Source: a virus. Taken from it: a stretch of DNA of 20,307 nt. Under the pieces are notes generated by a model. That model was not told where the DNA came from. It made no database searches and worked only from the letters and a program-made list of their open reading frames with translations. This document shows, in pieces, positions 5,982 through 13,135 of this stretch. Both the position numbers and the translations under genes were made by a program. The DNA lies in the IMG/VR virus record IMGVR_UViG_3300050120_000176, positions 1 to 20,307 of that record. One strand, 5' to 3'. Each line of letters opens with the position of its first letter. The stretch's first letter is position 1.

Positions 5982-8900
5982 AATTTCAACTTCTTCATGT
6001 CCGCTAGGTTATACCCGTATTTTGCATCAGCGGTAAATTGCAACTGGGGATTCCAGCCAACTTTATTAAACGGAAGATTTTGCATAATGTCGAGTTGTAG
6101 CTTCGTGCATTCCTCGTACTTGTCTTCCCGGATGTAATCGTATCCAGCATCATGCACTGCCAAGCAGGGCACAATAATTTGCTGTTCAAACAACTGGGGC
6201 AACATAAGCTGGCACTCTGAGAATGTCCATATCATCATGTCACTCAGCGCGCCTTGAGTCGGACTGTTGATCGCCTGCCTCTCAGCCTGTGCTCTTATGT
6301 TTTGCAGCGGACTATCAATCAGCGGTAAATGCCGAATCCGGCCCAGTGGCCCACGAACTTGCTTGTACTTCTTGGCCTCCCGCTTTTGCTGTGCATGATA
6401 GTTCTTAAGCAGCGGATAAAGGGTAAAGAATGCGTGGTCAAATTCCTCGGACTCCATATGCGTTAGGTCTACGCCGTAATTAATCCGAGCATACTCAATG
6501 AATCCCTCCACTCCCATGCCATAGATCTTACCAAAGTTACCGGCCTTGCCCTTCTGCCGAGTTTCCTCGTACAGGTACACAAGTGCTGCGTCTGTCGAGT
6601 TCTTCATCGCAATCATTTCATCATAAGTGTATCCAGCCACCTTGGCGCTTGTCTTCACATGCAGATCCATGCCATTGCGATAGGACTCAATCATGCTGGT
6701 TTCATTCGCCAAACAGGCAATGACCTTCAACTCACCCTGCTCGTAATCGCGCTCGACAATCACATATCCCGGTGGTGCGATGTAGCACTCACGCAGGCGC
6801 TTAGTCCATTTAGTGTGTTTGGGTATGGTGTTGTGAACAACAATACCGTTTGCCACAAATGAATGGCTACTTTGAATGGTCAAGTCAAACGTCTCTCTAT
6901 ACCCAGCTTCTTCAATGGATATGAGAACTACTTCATTGAAATACCGTGAGTTGACAGTTTTGGACTCGTCAATGCTTGCTCCATTGGCATCCCAATCGAT
7001 AGCCGATAGTGCAATCTCCCTCGACTCATTCCATACTCCCTGGCCCACTGTGCCTCGGTCTGAGTTTTGCCATTGTGCGTCAGCATTTTGGTATTGCGTC
7101 TGTTTTCTGCCTGCTGCTTCCGTGTTGCCCAGTGGCAATTGCCTTTCTCGTAGTTGCCATTCACATTCTGACGTTCGATTGACCACCCTTCCCCGGGCTT
7201 CTCCCCCAAATCCGCAAGAAAATTCTCGAAAGCCAGCCACCGCTCGCATACTTGAATGCCACGACCCCCGTAATCTTTCCAATCCTTGCTGGTTTTGCTT
7301 AAACAGCGGTTTTTCATAGCCGTCCATGAATAGTATGTTGGGCTTGTGTATGTCTGGGTCCGATGTCCTAGGCCACTGCCTTTCGTCGGCATATGAAATA
7401 TCCCCAATAGTTAATTCATCTGTACGTACCCATCCTCTAGCCGTTAAAACTGGGTGATTAGCAGTACATTTGATGATTTGTCCATTAGAGAATTTTAATT
7501 CATAAACTTTCTTAATGCCATTGCAATATGTGCCTACAATGGGTTGCCATTTACCGGTGTGCGTTAATACAGCTAACCCACCTCCTTTGTGTTGAACTAA
7601 CCAATCCAAGCGTTTTAATCCTACATTTGTCGTTACTAAAGTTTCTCCAACCATGCATTGAACTGCTGGGTTCTTGACTGAAAGCCGTCCTGTATCAGCC
7701 CCCCCTTCATCGTTGTCTCGATCCCCAACAAAAAAGAAGTAATTGGGATGAAACTTTCCATCACTGCGCACGCATTTCATAAACCCACGGACGTAGGTGC
7801 CCAGGGTTTTAGTCAGGCTCCCATACTCGCCCAGCAACTCAATAAATGCCGTGGCTTCAGGAATATCCTTGAATTTCATCAAGCTATCTAATGACGTACT
7901 GGGCTTGCCACTCTTAGCCGTAAAGTCCATTGGCTTCAAATCCAGGCCCATGGGACTAAACATATAGTCATTAATGAAAGAGGCTTTGGTGATATTCAGC
8001 CCACCCGCCTTTTCCTCGTCCTGATGCTTGGCTACCAGCCGCCCGCCAACTATCTGTTTGGCCTTGTGGACAATCTTCAATGCTTCTGTTTCCAGATCGG
8101 ACTCAAGTGCGCGGAATTTCTCAGGGTCGATAAAGATACCGCCTCGCTCTACCAGTTCAAAAGCGCGTGCCGCTGGGTGCAGGATATTCACATAAAACTT
8201 GGCAAGTGCCGGGTCTTCCAACAACTCCACCTTCATCTTGTCAGCTACTTGCCAATCTGCATCCGTATCTCCACCCGCATATGGTAGGAGTTTTTCACGG
8301 GGTACGAGATCCATTCGTGCTTTGTCGACTGTTTGATCGAAGACATCGCTGTACCCTCCCAAAGAAGGAACATATATTTTTGTATGGACGTCGAGACCAT
8401 TAATCCTATTTTCATCGAGCAAACTCCCTACTAAGGTCGTGTCCAATTTGAAATTGGTACAGGTAAAGTCCCCGCGCTTCGCCAGCCAGCGCAAATCGTA
8501 CTTGAGGTTAGCCCCGCGCAGGCTAATCATCGGGCTACTCAACAGCCAACTAAGCCGCTGGGCAAATTCAAAGTTAGTGAGGCGGTCCTGTTCATGCTTG
8601 GCATTGTCGAAATAGACAACATCTGATTTGCCGGGTTCGCAAGTGACTTGAATACTTACTATGTACGCGCCTGGGTGGCCTGTAGCTGGATCGGGAAGCT
8701 TGTACTCATCCAAGCCCACTGTTTCAAGGTCAAGCGCTACAGGCACTGGCTGTTGGGTCTTGCAGTAGAGAGCGATGATTCGCTGTTGTATCTCTTGGAA
8801 GTGCTCGACGTATCGATACTCACCTAGCTTAGGTTCGATTGAACCCGTTGCAGCCAGTCGAGCTACCATGCCGGTGTCAGTCAGCAAGGTAATGAACATC

Positions 8901-9202
8901 CCGTAATCGACTTCTTTGATACCCGGGCTATAGCTCACCATTACCGGAATATCATTCGGCAGTGTCAGCACACGAGCGCGCATACTACCGATCTTTCTGT
9001 TCTTGGGTACTACTCCCATTTCTTGCAAAACTGCAAGCGAATCTGGCCCAAGCGCGAACACCGCATCAGGCTGAAGATCCGCTATCTCACCGTAATTCTG
9101 GACGTATTCTACCTTTAGATCAGGCTGCTGCCGGAGGGCTAAGGAGAGCGAGGACCGAACCTTGCTTGGCGGATAATTGCACCAAACGCACAGAGTCTTC
9201 AT
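5978..9202 (-). CDS. polA-like: Family A DNA polymerase with 3'-5' exonuclease, interrupted by an intein
   Basis: The precursor has 1074 residues; removing the 276-residue intein leaves 798. It is the phage replicative polymerase. Residues 1-145 look like a uracil-DNA-glycosylase-like fold found at the N-terminus of some phage polymerases (FALGPDSL, IGSMRARVL, MVSYSPG). The exonuclease domain has DLET (Asp158, Glu160), NLKYD (Asp236) and YAGGD (Asp312). Polymerase motifs: TGRLSVKNPAVQ before the intein, IPKHT after it, motif A ERDYEQGEL (Asp819), motif B RQKGKAGNFGKIYG, and motif C VHDAG (Asp1018), where the usual Glu after HD is Ala. I take ATG at 9202 (MKTLCVWC), weakly supported by GGGA upstream; ATG at 9214 is possible. 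The gene overlaps the preceding gene by 83 bases. Confidence 0.96.
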   Translation of the reverse strand: MKTLCVWCNYPPSKVRSSLSLALRQQPDLKVEYVQNYGEIADLQPDAVFALGPDSLAVLQEMGVVPKNRKIGSMRARVLTLPNDIPVMVSYSPGIKEVDYGMFITLLTDTGMVARLAATGSIEPKLGEYRYVEHFQEIQQRIIALYCKTQQPVPVALDLETVGLDEYKLPDPATGHPGAYIVSIQVTCEPGKSDVVYFDNAKHEQDRLTNFEFAQRLSWLLSSPMISLRGANLKYDLRWLAKRGDFTCTNFKLDTTLVGSLLDENRINGLDVHTKIYVPSLGGYSDVFDQTVDKARMDLVPREKLLPYAGGDTDADWQVADKMKVELLEDPALAKFYVNILHPAARAFELVERGGIFIDPEKFRALESDLETEALKIVHKAKQIVGGRLVAKHQDEEKAGGLNITKASFINDYMFSPMGLDLKPMDFTAKSGKPSTSLDSLMKFKDIPEATAFIELLGEYGSLTKTLGTYVRGFMKCVRSDGKFHPNYFFFVGDRDNDEGGADTGRLSVKNPAVQCMVGETLVTTNVGLKRLDWLVQHKGGGLAVLTHTGKWQPIVGTYCNGIKKVYELKFSNGQIIKCTANHPVLTARGWVRTDELTIGDISYADERQWPRTSDPDIHKPNILFMDGYEKPLFKQNQQGLERLRGSWHSSMRAVAGFREFSCGFGGEARGRVVNRTSECEWQLRERQLPLGNTEAAGRKQTQYQNADAQWQNSDRGTVGQGVWNESREIALSAIDWDANGASIDESKTVNSRYFNEVVLISIEEAGYRETFDLTIQSSHSFVANGIVVHNTIPKHTKWTKRLRECYIAPPGYVIVERDYEQGELKVIACLANETSMIESYRNGMDLHVKTSAKVAGYTYDEMIAMKNSTDAALVYLYEETRQKGKAGNFGKIYGMGVEGFIEYARINYGVDLTHMESEEFDHAFFTLYPLLKNYHAQQKREAKKYKQVRGPLGRIRHLPLIDSPLQNIRAQAERQAINSPTQGALSDMMIWTFSECQLMLPQLFEQQIIVPCLAVHDAGYDYIREDKYEECTKLQLDIMQNLPFNKVGWNPQLQFTADAKYGYNLADMKKLKL
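6830..7657 (-). other. Intein in the DNA polymerase
   Basis: The 828-base in-frame insert encodes 276 residues from Cys (codon 7657-7655) to Asn (codon 6832-6830). Block A is CMVGETLVTTNVGLKRLDWL, block B has TANHPVL with the conserved Thr and His, block F contains ETFDLTIQSSHSFVANG, and block G ends VVHN followed by Thr as the +1 nucleophile. All the residues needed for protein splicing are visible. It lies inside the TGRLS...Q-NIP signature of family A polymerases, a nearly invariant active-site segment. The splicing domains occupy roughly the first 85 and last 35 residues; the region between them is a poorly ordered Gln/Arg/Ser/Trp-rich linker because the same DNA encodes another protein in a different frame. 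Confidence 0.95.
6928..7392 (-). CDS. HNH-like homing endonuclease nested out of frame inside the intein
   Basis: A 154-residue product read in a different frame from the polymerase. Residues 20-60 contain the phage nuclease signature YYSWTAMKNRC...DYGGRGIQVCERW and residues 71-100 contain IERQNVNGNYEKGNCHWA followed by QAENRR, which matches a family of phage HNH-like endonucleases whose usual form is LDRIDNNGNYxPGNCRWA. Residues 105-142 look like a DNA-binding helix-turn-helix (THNGKTQTEAQWAREYGMSR). The usual first Asp/His position reads Glu/Gln here, so catalytic activity is uncertain. ATG at 7392 has GGGGA eight bases upstream; a TTG at 7407 is also in frame. The stop TAG lies before intein block F. 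A free-standing gene within the intein is the simplest reading. Confidence 0.85.
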   Translation of the reverse strand: MPTKGSGLGHRTQTYTSPTYYSWTAMKNRCLSKTSKDWKDYGGRGIQVCERWLAFENFLADLGEKPGEGWSIERQNVNGNYEKGNCHWATRKQQAENRRNTKMLTHNGKTQTEAQWAREYGMSRGRLHYRLSIGMPMEQALTSPKLSTHGISMK

Positions 9203-9602
9203 ACCAAGTCCCATTTGGGTTGTAACTATAGGCAGTAATCAGCCCGGGTTTTAGCTTGGTCAGGGTGTTGGCAATGCTCTTGCCGCCAAATCCCGTGCAG
9301 TCCTTCACATGCAGCTTAACGATGGACCCATCAACAACACAGACCATCAGGGGCTGGCAACTGGAACTGATTGCATAGAGCCATAGGTTGCCCATCACCT
9401 TAACAAAGAACCCGCACTGCGTGGGCGTGAGCACGTCGCTGACGACTACTACCTCGGCATCGATCCGCCACGGGCCTGCCAGCACTTTGCGCAAGTCGCA
9501 CCCACGCACTCGACCATCCGGCATTTCGTGTAACTCTACACCCAGTGCGTCAGCAACAGGGTAGAGCATAACATCTGGAATGTTTGAAGGGGTGTAACTC
9601 AT
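9120..9602 (-). CDS. Hypothetical protein upstream of the polymerase
   Basis: A 160-residue product beginning MSYTPSNIPDVMLYP. GGAG six bases before this ATG fixes the start over the TTG-like longer form. It is probably a soluble alpha/beta protein, with a strand-rich middle (IDAEVVVVSDV, LMVCVVDGSIVKLHV) and a Gly-rich segment CTGFGGKSIANTL. I recognise no domain. It overlaps the first 83 bases of the polymerase gene, so the two are likely translationally coupled. A replication accessory role is possible but rests on position only. Confidence 0.65.
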   Translation of the reverse strand: MSYTPSNIPDVMLYPVADALGVELHEMPDGRVRGCDLRKVLAGPWRIDAEVVVVSDVLTPTQCGFFVKVMGNLWLYAISSSCQPLMVCVVDGSIVKLHVKDCTGFGGKSIANTLTKLKPGLITAYSYNPNGTWYEDSVRLVQLSAKQGSVLALLSPPAAA

Positions 9603-9603
9603 T

Positions 9604-9846
9604 TCAGTCTCCAAGGGTATCAATAACTAATTCGTTAGGGAGCTTCTCGATTACGACTTTCTGCAAAAACACAGAATTCCAAAACAGGCTGAATTCCCAA
9701 AACCGACCGTCTTCTATCTCGACGCAATGGGCGTCCAGATCCGATCCGAAGCCAGTTAAGAAGTTATTGAACTTGATTACATCCCCTACCTTGAGGGGCT
9801 TTACCCGCTCAAGTAAGGATTGTGCGGCTTTTGTGTTTGTCTTCAT
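9604..9846 (-). CDS. Hypothetical protein, small beta-rich
   Basis: An 80-residue product starting MKTNTKAAQSLLERV. A short helix is followed by KPLKVGDVIKFNNFLTGFG and strand-like segments, resembling a small barrel, but the assignment is weak. The ATG overlaps the stop of the glycine-rich protein gene (TAATG), so it belongs to the operon that runs into the polymerase. Function unknown. Confidence 0.65.
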   Translation of the reverse strand: MKTNTKAAQSLLERVKPLKVGDVIKFNNFLTGFGSDLDAHCVEIEDGRFWEFSLFWNSVFLQKVVIEKLPNELVIDTLGD

Positions 9847-11024
9847 TATTGAAGCTCCGTTACATTTTTGATCTGTTGGTCAAAAGTAATGCCGCAATCA
9901 AATAAAAATGCGCCAATTATCCGTCCTGGGGGCACTCCGTCGCCCCCCATATGCACTGAAAAATGCGTATCGTGTTCGGTCATACCCAGGTTATGAAGGG
10001 CCATTAACTCGTCATTAAGGGCATTATCAAATTCAGCTCTAATACTGATCTTGCTGCCCTTAATCCGTGCCGCCAGCTTTACCCGTGGATTGATAGCCAT
10101 CACCGTGTAAATCGAAGCAGGGTCTGTTCCTGCTACCTTCTGGCCCACTTGTACTGCATCCCGCAGCTTGACAACACCCTCGGGCAGTACTACTGGGATA
10201 CTCGAAGGGGGGATTGGCTTAGCGTCTTTGGACTTCTTGGCCTTAGAAGGCTTCGGAACCGCCAAATCCACTATGAACTCAAGAGCCTTATCAGCAAGAA
10301 GAGCCTTATCGTGTTCTGCTTTGTCCTTGGCCGCTAGAATGTCTTCTTTCTCTGTATCCGATAAGCCCTTGGGTGTGAGAAAATCAGCACCGCTCTTAAG
10401 GATCGCAGCCATCAACTGCTTGTTTTCCTCAAGTATTGCTTTATCCTTCAGGGTATCCGGCCCATTGGATATCACATTAATTTGAAAAGGCGTACCAGAT
10501 GCTGCTCCGCCACCACCGAAGCCTGTACCGCTATCCCAAGGTTGCGCCGATGCCCCTCCCGTGCCATTCCCACCCCCGCCTGCCCCGCCTGAGAAGTGCA
10601 ACGGGCCTCCGCCACCAGACGCGCCATGAGTGGGGGCACCCGGCACATTGACTGATACCACTGATACCACTCCCTTGAGTGTGTCTGGTTTTCCAATCCC
10701 CGCCCCAGCGACAGCCTCACTCAGACCATTTTCTACATTGGAAATCGCTATCGATAGCGCGAATTTGTGGATAAAGTCGATAACCTGCTTCTTAACCTGC
10801 TCAAAGACTACTGGATTACCGGCCTTCTTCATCATTGATGAGGTATTCACCGGTAGATCCAGGGTCGCCTTGACGGTTTTATAGCTGGCCTTGATAGACG
10901 TGAACTCGGTGCTAATCACCGCGCCGATGTCAATCAGCGGATCGATATTTGCTTTTGTCCACTCGGGACCAAAGACCTCTTTAAAGAGAGCCTTCTGAGA
11001 CGCGGGGCTTAGGGACACAGCCAT
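9846..11024 (-). CDS. Two-part protein with glycine-rich hinge, unknown function
   Basis: A 392-residue product starting MAVSLSPASQKALFKE. The ribosome binding site AGGAGAAGGAGA directly precedes this ATG and fixes it over the upstream GTG-like start. Layout: an N-terminal helical part (about residues 1-125), a hinge of about 55 residues with repeated Gly and GGGG runs, a charged helical part (KDKAILEENKQLMAAIL, EKEDILAAKDKAEHDK), a Pro/Lys/Ser linker, and a C-terminal domain of about 105 residues with FSVHMGGDGVPPGRIIG. It is the first gene after the promoter at 11069-11096 and leads into the polymerase. The flexible hinge suggests a scaffold or nucleic-acid-binding adaptor; this is inference. 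Confidence 0.8.
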   Translation of the reverse strand: MAVSLSPASQKALFKEVFGPEWTKANIDPLIDIGAVISTEFTSIKASYKTVKATLDLPVNTSSMMKKAGNPVVFEQVKKQVIDFIHKFALSIAISNVENGLSEAVAGAGIGKPDTLKGVVSVVSVNVPGAPTHGASGGGGPLHFSGGAGGGGNGTGGASAQPWDSGTGFGGGGAASGTPFQINVISNGPDTLKDKAILEENKQLMAAILKSGADFLTPKGLSDTEKEDILAAKDKAEHDKALLADKALEFIVDLAVPKPSKAKKSKDAKPIPPSSIPVVLPEGVVKLRDAVQVGQKVAGTDPASIYTVMAINPRVKLAARIKGSKISIRAEFDNALNDELMALHNLGMTEHDTHFSVHMGGDGVPPGRIIGAFLFDCGITFDQQIKNVTELQ

Positions 11025-11068
11025 TCTCCTTCTCCTGTTACGCACTCCATTGCCAGGACTCCACGGTT

Positions 11069-11096
11069 AGTGTAGTGCATCGCCTACATTTGTCAA
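11069..11096 (-). promoter_or_regulatory. Sigma70-type promoter with 16-bp spacer
   Basis: TTGACA at 11096-11091, then 16 bp, then TACACT at 11074-11069 on the minus strand. The -35 box begins four bases after the stop of the phosphatase gene. The leader carries ATGGAGT at 11050-11044 and then a much stronger polypurine ribosome binding site before the glycine-rich protein. It probably drives the glycine-rich protein, two small genes, the polymerase and the 50-residue gene. Confidence 0.8.
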
Positions 11097-11099
11097 ATA

Positions 11100-11825
11100 T
11101 TACCAGATCAGCTTGGGTGATTCGACTGGGTAAATGTCGCGCACTGAATCGGCAAAACCCACTGTCTTCTTGTGACTGCCACCACTACTTCCTTGGTAGC
11201 CGTTGGTGCCTACTTTGTTGTCCCAGTGGCTTTCTACCCCGGTGCCACCCTTTGGGGATTTCGTTACCAAGAACTTTTTTGTTTCAGCCGCATCCTTGCA
11301 CGCGTAGTGGTCCATTAGGAATTTAACCTGGGATTGCGTCTCAACCGCCTTGTGACAGTAGTTCTTGCGTACGTATGCAATCGGGTCAGCCATGCCGGTC
11401 ATCACCGACACGACCGCCGCTAGGAATGTCCCTGTACGCCCGTGCCCGCCCATGCATCCCGCGTGTACCTTGCGGCCCGCACGAAGCTGCTCACACGTCC
11501 AATCCACGAGCTTGCGAAAAGATGCAGCATTGCTGGGGGGTGCCATATCGACAATGGGGTAATGAATCACCGTCACTGGCTTATAGCCCTTCATCCAGGG
11601 GTAAGTCACATTTGGGTTGACCGCATCAGTGCCGAAACCGATATACACCTCGGCATCAACCACTGCTGGAGTGGTGCCACTCCCGCCATAGATCTCGTAC
11701 TCCAGGCCGTCCAGGGCCTCGAATTTTAGCGCTGGGTGTGAATAGTAGCATGACAGCGAGCCACCTTTGCCTCCTTTCCACAGAAAATCGTCACCAGCCG
11801 CTGCGGTGCTATATTTTTTTGCCAT
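11100..11825 (-). CDS. Dual-specificity/tyrosine phosphatase-like protein (paralogue 2)
   Basis: A 241-residue product. The phosphatase loop is VHAGCMGGHGRTG at residues 120-132: Cys124 and Arg130 form the C-x5-R motif, and Asp93 in HYPIVDMAPP is well placed (31 residues before Cys) to act as general acid. Downstream YVRKNYCHKAVETQSQ matches the conserved helix of dual-specificity phosphatases. The common HC before x5-R is changed to HAGC. It would remove phosphate from Tyr, Ser/Thr or another phospho-substrate through a cysteine intermediate. The Gly/Lys-rich tail (about residues 190-225) is outside the domain. ATGGAGT lies in its leader, but no own promoter is seen; it shares a transcript with the 351-residue gene. 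Confidence 0.85.
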   Translation of the reverse strand: MAKKYSTAAAGDDFLWKGGKGGSLSCYYSHPALKFEALDGLEYEIYGGSGTTPAVVDAEVYIGFGTDAVNPNVTYPWMKGYKPVTVIHYPIVDMAPPSNAASFRKLVDWTCEQLRAGRKVHAGCMGGHGRTGTFLAAVVSVMTGMADPIAYVRKNYCHKAVETQSQVKFLMDHYACKDAAETKKFLVTKSPKGGTGVESHWDNKVGTNGYQGSSGGSHKKTVGFADSVRDIYPVESPKLIW

Positions 11826-11832
11826 TTCTAAG

Positions 11833-11839
11833 ACTCCAT
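11833..11839 (-). promoter_or_regulatory. ATGGAGT leader motif, promoterless copy
   Basis: ATGGAGT on the minus strand, eight bases before the start of the 241-residue phosphatase gene. It provides the GGAG ribosome binding site and reads as a tiny frame ATG-GAG-TCT-TAG. No promoter box precedes it, showing that the motif belongs to translation initiation rather than to the promoter alone. Confidence 0.6.
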
Positions 11840-11844
11840 TCTAG

Positions 11845-12900
11845 TTAGGCCGGTGTCAGCCGTTTATAAATCGGCACTTCTACTCCTGGGAGTATTTTAA
11901 ATACTCCCACCTGCTCGGCTTTGTAACCGTTAAAATCAATCGGTTTTCCCTTAGGCTTCCCATATTTCTTGTCTTGCAGGTTTTTGTACTGCGGGTAATG
12001 GTTGACCGACCCAAGAGCCTCGACCTTGTACCAGTCAACATAAGTACCAAATTCATTCCCGATGTGAGACTGTGCCTCCTTGAATAGAGCGCTCTGGGTC
12101 TTAGTCAGACTCCCGTAACCGTACTCGATAGCAAATTCAGGTATTTGGCCGCTGCGCTGTACATCGAGAATCCGCATGAAATCAGAACTGTAACTATCGT
12201 ACAACATGCCTTTATTGAACATAGGGCCATTATTGTGTGCCAGCGTGTACGCGGTATCCACCATCATTTCCTGGGTGGTCTTGCCATCCAAAAACTGATT
12301 CAGGCACTTGGTTATGTTCGCCCAGGGTAGGCCACCATAGCCCCCATTATAGCCGCCGTGACTAAACATCGCCTCGATAGCTTTGAAAAAATTACCTACA
12401 CTGCATTGAGGGGGGCTGTTCAAAAACGTAGTTACCACGGCACTACTGTTCTTACTTTTGATCTTGAAGTGAAACTCCTTAGGTCCAGTACCAAAGGGCT
12501 TAACGATATGCTTATCCCAAAAAGTGTCGGGCTTGGATGTTAGGTGTCTATTTTCCCTGGTGGTGATCAGCGCCATATACGATACAAGTCGGCTTCCCTG
12601 CTTGGAAACAATATCCTCGTACTCACGCATAATGCCAGCCGCCCACCCGGGCAGGGGTTCATGCCGTGTGAACTTGTCTTTGATGATTGAAGACAAGTGG
12701 TTGAACAAATAAAACTGGAAGGCTTCGTTATCAGGCGATACTAAGCAAGTCCCGTATTTGGCCTCTTCTTCCAGAGTGGTCTTGTACGTTTTGATGTTCG
12801 TCGCAAACGTCTGACATGACACATTTGCCAGATTGATCAAATGGAGTTGGGGTAAGCGCTCGAAGTAAGCCAGCGTATTATTTGGAATTGCCTTCACCAT
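11845..12900 (-). CDS. Orphan 351-residue protein between two phosphatases
   Basis: A 351-residue product starting MVKAIPNNTLAYFERLP; I do not recognise it. No signal peptide or membrane segment is visible. A basic middle part (FHFKIKSKNSSAVVTTFLN) precedes a Gly/Tyr-rich turn (HGGYNGGYGGLPW) and a striking segment, MMVDTAYTLAHNNGPMFNKG, that looks like a conserved core because of its His-Asn-Asn-Gly cluster. It is transcribed from a near-perfect promoter and followed by a phosphatase gene on the same unit, so it may be that enzyme's partner or substrate. The ATG lies close to GGAG (three bases); GTG at 12897 would give better spacing and differs by one residue. Confidence 0.8.
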   Translation of the reverse strand: MVKAIPNNTLAYFERLPQLHLINLANVSCQTFATNIKTYKTTLEEEAKYGTCLVSPDNEAFQFYLFNHLSSIIKDKFTRHEPLPGWAAGIMREYEDIVSKQGSRLVSYMALITTRENRHLTSKPDTFWDKHIVKPFGTGPKEFHFKIKSKNSSAVVTTFLNSPPQCSVGNFFKAIEAMFSHGGYNGGYGGLPWANITKCLNQFLDGKTTQEMMVDTAYTLAHNNGPMFNKGMLYDSYSSDFMRILDVQRSGQIPEFAIEYGYGSLTKTQSALFKEAQSHIGNEFGTYVDWYKVEALGSVNHYPQYKNLQDKKYGKPKGKPIDFNGYKAEQVGVFKILPGVEVPIYKRLTPA

Positions 12901-12928
12901 TCACTCCATTGATGTTACGACTGTTTTT

Positions 12929-12956
12929 AGTATAGCGCAATCGCGCCGTTTGTCAA
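12929..12956 (-). promoter_or_regulatory. Sigma70-type promoter with 16-bp spacer
   Basis: TTGACA at 12956-12951 and TATACT at 12934-12929 on the minus strand, 16 bp apart. The -35 box contains the TGA stop of the preceding 60-residue gene (12955-12953). The leader ends ACATCAATGGAGTGAA, a 16-base string also present in the leader at 17.28 kb. It drives the 351-residue orphan and the phosphatase after it. Confidence 0.9.
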
Positions 12957-13135
12957 TAATCGAATATGGGTTGCGGAATCACCGGTCTGATTCTCTCCAC
13001 CCAGGCCCAGTCGAAAATGATGCCCTGCATCAACAACTCGCAGCGTGCTTTGTGAGCGACCTCAGCGTAAGTGTCGGCCTGGAATTTCACTCTACTCCCA
13101 GACACCTGCCCATTGGCGTACCAAAGCTCGTACAT
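12953..13135 (-). CDS. Hypothetical 60-residue protein
   Basis: A 60-residue product starting MYELWYANGQVSG. It has alternating hydrophobic strands followed by a helix (TYAEVAHKARCELLMQG) and ends IPQPIFDY, an alpha/beta arrangement like a small RNA- or protein-binding fold, without a recognised family. The ATG overlaps the stop of the phosphatase gene before it (TGATG), with AAGG upstream. Its own stop codon lies within the -35 box of the next promoter. Confidence 0.7.
   Translation of the reverse strand: MYELWYANGQVSGSRVKFQADTYAEVAHKARCELLMQGIIFDWAWVERIRPVIPQPIFDY

Noticed and set aside
6876-7319. Plus-strand open frame across the intein
   Set aside because: It is antisense to both the intein and the nested endonuclease; no domain pattern is visible.
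10472-10720. Second minus-strand frame inside the glycine-rich protein gene
   Set aside because: It arises from the Gly-rich codons in another frame and has no ribosome binding site or pattern.
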